DNA of 64,000 nt, from NCBI RefSeq assembly GCF_030123245.1, contig NZ_CP126101.1, positions 4,896,501-4,960,500 of the forward strand, given 5' to 3'. Position 1 is the stretch's first letter. The number at the start of each line of letters is the position of its first letter. The notes under the pieces are model-generated. The model was given only the letters and a program-made list of their open reading frames with translations, was not told the origin of the DNA and did not search any database. Origin of the DNA: Lysinibacillus pakistanensis. Lineage in GTDB: Bacteria > Bacillota > Bacilli > Bacillales_A > Planococcaceae. This document shows positions 60,759-64,000 of the stretch, in pieces. The position numbers and the translations under genes were made by a program.

Positions 60759-62192
60759 TCAACCTTTCTGCAACGTAAACTCTGGATAATCCCCAATATT
60801 TTGCTCTAATAGTTTAAATGGCTGCTGCTTTAAATAATGATTAAAGAAATCCAATGAATAGTCGTTAATTAGACGGTAAGCCTTTTGGATGTCGACCCCT
60901 TCCATTCGTTCATAAAGCGGTGAAAACAGATATAAATCGGAGAAGCCCATATGCTTCATATCTTTAATTTTCATCCAATAGTTCCCTCCCACAGTTACAT
61001 ACTTGTACCGCGGCAAAGTTTCCTTTATAAACTCGATCAACTCCATATCATCTGTTGCCTTCGCTTCTCTGATTGAGTCATCTGCACTCATCATCATAAA
61101 CGGTTTTTTCAGCCCATCCGCAGGAACTCGGAGTTTTCCATATAGAACGCCGTCCATATTAAGAGCTGCTTTTATTCTTGAATCTGTCATGAGCATTTGG
61201 GTGCTTGTTGCCCCACCAAAGGAATGACCAAACATACCTACATTCTCCAAATCCATTCTACCTGTAAAACGGTTTTCAGGATCATTTTGGGCCAGCTGCT
61301 CTACTTGATCCAGCACAAATTTAGCATCTTCTACCCAACCTTCATTTGCTTTATCTAAATATGCAATTGATTCCGTTTTTTGCGGCACGTAATTTGCTAC
61401 ACGACCATCAGAAAAAACGGAAGCCGTGCTACTGTAAGTGTGATCTATTCCTACCACGATATAGCCTTGACTGACTAATTGCTCAATTTGAAAAGTGTTC
61501 TGATTTTTATGTCCACTAAAACCATGAGAGAACAGGAGCACCGGATAGGTTGTTTCCTGATTCGAAATCTCAGCGTTCTCAATAGCATGTGTTTTTACAT
61601 AACCAAAATTTGTGAATAAAAACTTCGGTAAATTCAAGATTTTACTATATCCCTCTGCAAAAACATCAGAGTTAGAAATATAAGGAGCCATATTACCTTT
61701 AGCATTCGTATCAGCAGGATACCAGATTTGTACCATTAACTCACGCTTGTCGCCAGGCTCTGGTGTGAGAGTCTCTTCTCTCTGAGTATCCTTCCAATCA
61801 TAGGTGATCGTTCCAATTTTGTACGGACCCGCTGGCTTTTCAAAGGTAAATACCGGAAGCAAGCTAGGAAGACTAACTGCTATGGCAGAATAAAGTACAG
61901 CCAATGTTGACTTCAGAACAACGCGTAATGGATGTATACTTGATTGTTGTTCTTTTTGAATTTTTGGGTTAAAAAAGTGCCTTATCACAACAACAGCGAG
62001 GAAAAATAATGTCATCAAATAAGTCGGCATCATTTGCCACCGCATTCCTTCGATGATCCCATGGACAAGTAGAAATAGAATAGACATACCACTCGCTATC
62101 AGCATTCCTCGCTGTGACTTATTTCTACCAAAAACTAACCAACCTAGTAAAACAATATTAAAGATGATATAAAACAACTCAATAGACCTCAT
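60759..62192 (-). CDS. Membrane-anchored alpha/beta hydrolase, paralogue
   Basis: 477 residues, the same plan as the protein at 42742: three or four N-terminal membrane helices, then LLFSHGFSGHKNQNTFQIEQ, GIDHTYSSTASVFSDGR, GMFGHSFGGATSTQMLMTDS and ALNMDGVLYG. The two are clearly full-length relatives, including the end (SLDFFNHYLKQ against SLGFFDKNLKG). Esterase, probably facing outward. Single gene, with MerR and IclR genes on either side. Confidence 0.83.
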   Translation of the reverse strand: MRSIELFYIIFNIVLLGWLVFGRNKSQRGMLIASGMSILFLLVHGIIEGMRWQMMPTYLMTLFFLAVVVIRHFFNPKIQKEQQSSIHPLRVVLKSTLAVLYSAIAVSLPSLLPVFTFEKPAGPYKIGTITYDWKDTQREETLTPEPGDKRELMVQIWYPADTNAKGNMAPYISNSDVFAEGYSKILNLPKFLFTNFGYVKTHAIENAEISNQETTYPVLLFSHGFSGHKNQNTFQIEQLVSQGYIVVGIDHTYSSTASVFSDGRVANYVPQKTESIAYLDKANEGWVEDAKFVLDQVEQLAQNDPENRFTGRMDLENVGMFGHSFGGATSTQMLMTDSRIKAALNMDGVLYGKLRVPADGLKKPFMMMSADDSIREAKATDDMELIEFIKETLPRYKYVTVGGNYWMKIKDMKHMGFSDLYLFSPLYERMEGVDIQKAYRLINDYSLDFFNHYLKQQPFKLLEQNIGDYPEFTLQKG

Positions 62193-62425
62193 AATGAAAA
62201 ACCTCCTTGTTTTTTTGATCTTGCTGACTCAAGTCAAAGTTTATTACCTCCAGTAAGAGGAGAATCAACACTTCATACAAAAAAACACTGACATTTTTAT
62301 ATATCCACCATTTTACAAATTAGAGGTCGTTTATTATTAAAATAAAAATTGAGAAGTTAAAAAAAATGCCTTTATAATATTAAAAAGCACAGGTCAAGTT
62401 ATTTTAGAAGTTAGGAGAGGGCAAA

Positions 62426-63178
62426 ATGGATTCCTATGAAGTATCGACATTAAAAAAAGGCCTTTTGATATTAGATGTATTACGTCAAAAGCATTCTCTT
62501 ACATTAACTGAAATTATGGAAGAATTATCAATGAATAAGACATCCGTTTTTCGCATGCTTTATACGCTAGAAAAAATGAATTATGTTCTTAAATATAATA
62601 AGTATTATCAATTAAATCCGCATATTTTCAGAGATGAGCACTTATATTGGCATAAAGATATCCAATGGGCGTCTCTCGTAGCGCCCTACCAATTAGCCCG
62701 CCAAGAAGAAATAACTACTTATATTGGTATTTTAGAAAAATGTGAGATGGTAATAAAAAATGTAATTAGAGAGCCTTTTGAACAGCCTGCTTTTCATGCC
62801 ATCGATACTCGGACACCTATGCATTCAAGCGCGCTAGGAAAAGTAGTGTTAGCTCATCTGTCACCTACAAAACAACGTGAACTATTAAATAGTATTGAAC
62901 TCAATACCTTTACAGCAAAAACCTTTTATGATTATGGTCTATTGATTCCTCATTTACAGGTTATTAAAGCTCAAGGATATGCTGTTGATAATGAAGAAAC
63001 GAATGAAGGTAAATGTTGTATTGCCGTTCCCATTTATGTGAATGGGGAAGTAATCGGTGCCATTGCTTTGCATGGTTCGACGAATCAAATTAAGAAGACT
63101 GCCATTCGGTCATATGCAAAAAAGTTAGGTGAGGCTAGTCAGCAATTGACGGAAGAAATTCATTATCTTTTAGCATAA
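62426..63178 (+). CDS. IclR-family regulator
   Basis: 250 residues. Winged helix (TLTEIMEELSMNKTSVFRML, YTLEKMNYVLKYN) and IclR effector domain with THSSALGKV-type motif (TRTPMHSSALGKVVLAHLSP) and DNEETNEGKCCIAVPIYVNG (shown in part). The effector is often an aromatic or keto acid. It lies 134 bases before an aldo/keto reductase on the same strand, which it may control. Start has GGAGAGG. Confidence 0.88.
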   Translation: MDSYEVSTLKKGLLILDVLRQKHSLTLTEIMEELSMNKTSVFRMLYTLEKMNYVLKYNKYYQLNPHIFRDEHLYWHKDIQWASLVAPYQLARQEEITTYIGILEKCEMVIKNVIREPFEQPAFHAIDTRTPMHSSALGKVVLAHLSPTKQRELLNSIELNTFTAKTFYDYGLLIPHLQVIKAQGYAVDNEETNEGKCCIAVPIYVNGEVIGAIALHGSTNQIKKTAIRSYAKKLGEASQQLTEEIHYLLA

Positions 63179-63311
63179 TATTAAGATCTTTGATGGGCCC
63201 TTTTTTGCAATTAAAATGCACTTGTTTCTATATATGAAACGATAACAATGTATGTTGGTAAAACATCTTTTTTACTCTATTCTGATTACAGAACAACAAG
63301 GAGGTAGAAAT

Positions 63312-64000
63312 ATGAAATTTCATACATTAAAAAAAACAACTATCAAGATTTCCGAAATTGGTCTTGGGACGAATGCTGTAGGTGGACATAATTTATTTGA
63401 AAACTTAAATGAACAAGATGGGAAGGAGCTAGTCTCAGCTGCACTTGACTTAGGGATAACTTTTATTGATACAGCAGACATTTATGGAAAAGGGCGTTCA
63501 GAAGAACTTGTTGGCGAAGTATTAAAAAATTACCCAAGGGAAAATTTCGCTTTAGCAACAAAGGGAGGTAGACATTGGTTTGAGGACGGTTCAGTAAAAA
63601 CAGATAATCAACCGCAATATCTACGTGGTGCATTCGAAAGTAGCTTGAAACGGCTACAAATGGATTATGTAGATCTTTACTATCTACACTTCCCGGATAA
63701 CGAAACTCCTCTTGCCGAGTCAATTGGTGAATTGTCACGTTTAAAGGAAGAAGGAAAGATCCGAGCAATAGGCATTTCAAACGTAACATTAGAACAGCTT
63801 ATAGAGGCAAATGTGCATAATGATATTTCTGTCCTACAATCTCCTTACAATATGTTAAATCGTTCAGGAGAACAGGATTTATTGCCATACTGTATAAAAA
63901 ATGAAATTTCATTTATTCCATACGGTCCACTTGCATATGGTCTACTTGGTGGAAAGTATACAAAAGACTTTAAGCTAGGTACTGGCGACTGGCGAATTTC
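63312..64000 (+). CDS. Aldo/keto reductase, cut by the window edge
   Basis: 229 codons are present and the gene runs off the end. It begins MKFHTLKKTTIKISEIGLGT and continues with FIDTADIYGKGRSEELVGEV (Asp and Tyr of the tetrad), ATKGGRHW (Lys) and DLYYLHFPD (His). YGPLAYGLLGGKY is near the cut. This is the AKR11/IolS-YajO-like group, distinct from the AKR at 27051. GGAGGT precedes the ATG. It follows the IclR gene. Confidence 0.88.
   Translation, partial: MKFHTLKKTTIKISEIGLGTNAVGGHNLFENLNEQDGKELVSAALDLGITFIDTADIYGKGRSEELVGEVLKNYPRENFALATKGGRHWFEDGSVKTDNQPQYLRGAFESSLKRLQMDYVDLYYLHFPDNETPLAESIGELSRLKEEGKIRAIGISNVTLEQLIEANVHNDISVLQSPYNMLNRSGEQDLLPYCIKNEISFIPYGPLAYGLLGGKYTKDFKLGTGDWRI

Noticed and set aside
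1..64000. tRNA, rRNA, prophage or transposase genes
   Set aside because: No sequence with tRNA or rRNA hallmarks and no transposase, integrase or phage structural motifs were seen in any frame.

Overview
The window reads as chromosomal DNA of a low-GC, endospore-forming Firmicute of the Bacillales, most like Lysinibacillus. This is an inference from AT-rich intergenic DNA, strong AGGAGG-type ribosome sites, an S-box riboswitch, a VmlR-type ABC-F protein, a YunC protein, Bacillus-style ECF promoters and TTG/GTG starts. I see no rRNA, tRNA, CRISPR array, phage module or intact insertion sequence. Nearly all genes are single genes or short operons for stress sensing, drug efflux and envelope defence, with many paired regulator-transporter units. 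Layout: 0.1-11 kb holds small housekeeping and unknown genes (SRPBCC protein, lipoprotein, vmlR with an attenuator leader, GH114-like protein, a UDG-family glycosylase, DUF2268 protease, polysaccharide deacetylase, yunC, DUF2238, SIMPL) and a pair of inverted dispersed repeats at 5.1-5.6 kb. 11-17 kb holds two P-loop kinases, a histidine phosphatase, and a two-component system divergent from an ABC transporter plus a DUF4097 protein. 17-20 kb has a MocR regulator opposite an EamA exporter. 20-26 kb is a lantibiotic-immunity-like ABC transporter operon that ends in an erythromycin-esterase-like lipoprotein, with its own histidine kinase and response regulator. 26-32 kb has VOC, AKR, HxlR and MFS genes and a Fur-box siderophore-binding lipoprotein with a Btr-like AraC regulator. 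32.4-32.9 kb is a 21-bp tandem repeat array. 33.6-34.6 kb is a SAM riboswitch in front of a cyclase-family gene. 34.7-41.7 kb has DedA, HAD, DUF2225, YvyF-like, a second erythromycin-esterase-like protein, DUF4272 and SUKH genes. 42-47 kb has TetR/hydrolase and a blt-like MerR/acetyltransferase/MATE locus. 47-55 kb has GntR/MFS, AI-2E, RidA, APC and an ECF sigma/anti-sigma pair. 55-64 kb has TetR/MFS/LLM/esterase, MerR, a membrane-anchored hydrolase, IclR and a truncated AKR. The most coherent new-looking system is a regulon. The promoter of the ABC operon at 23.8 kb and the promoter of the distant secreted erythromycin-esterase-like gene at 37.7 kb share an identical 18-bp direct-repeat box (TTTAAACAAAATTTAAAC), a third TTTAAAC copy 15-16 bp further on, and a -10 hexamer exactly 9 bp after that. 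Both transcription units encode an erythromycin-esterase-fold protein outside the cytoplasm, and the likely controller is the OmpR-type regulator at 25.3 kb. The second unusual item is the 21 x 21-bp array, which keeps exact register for 441 bp, carries a GATC core in most units, and has a period equal to two turns of B-DNA.
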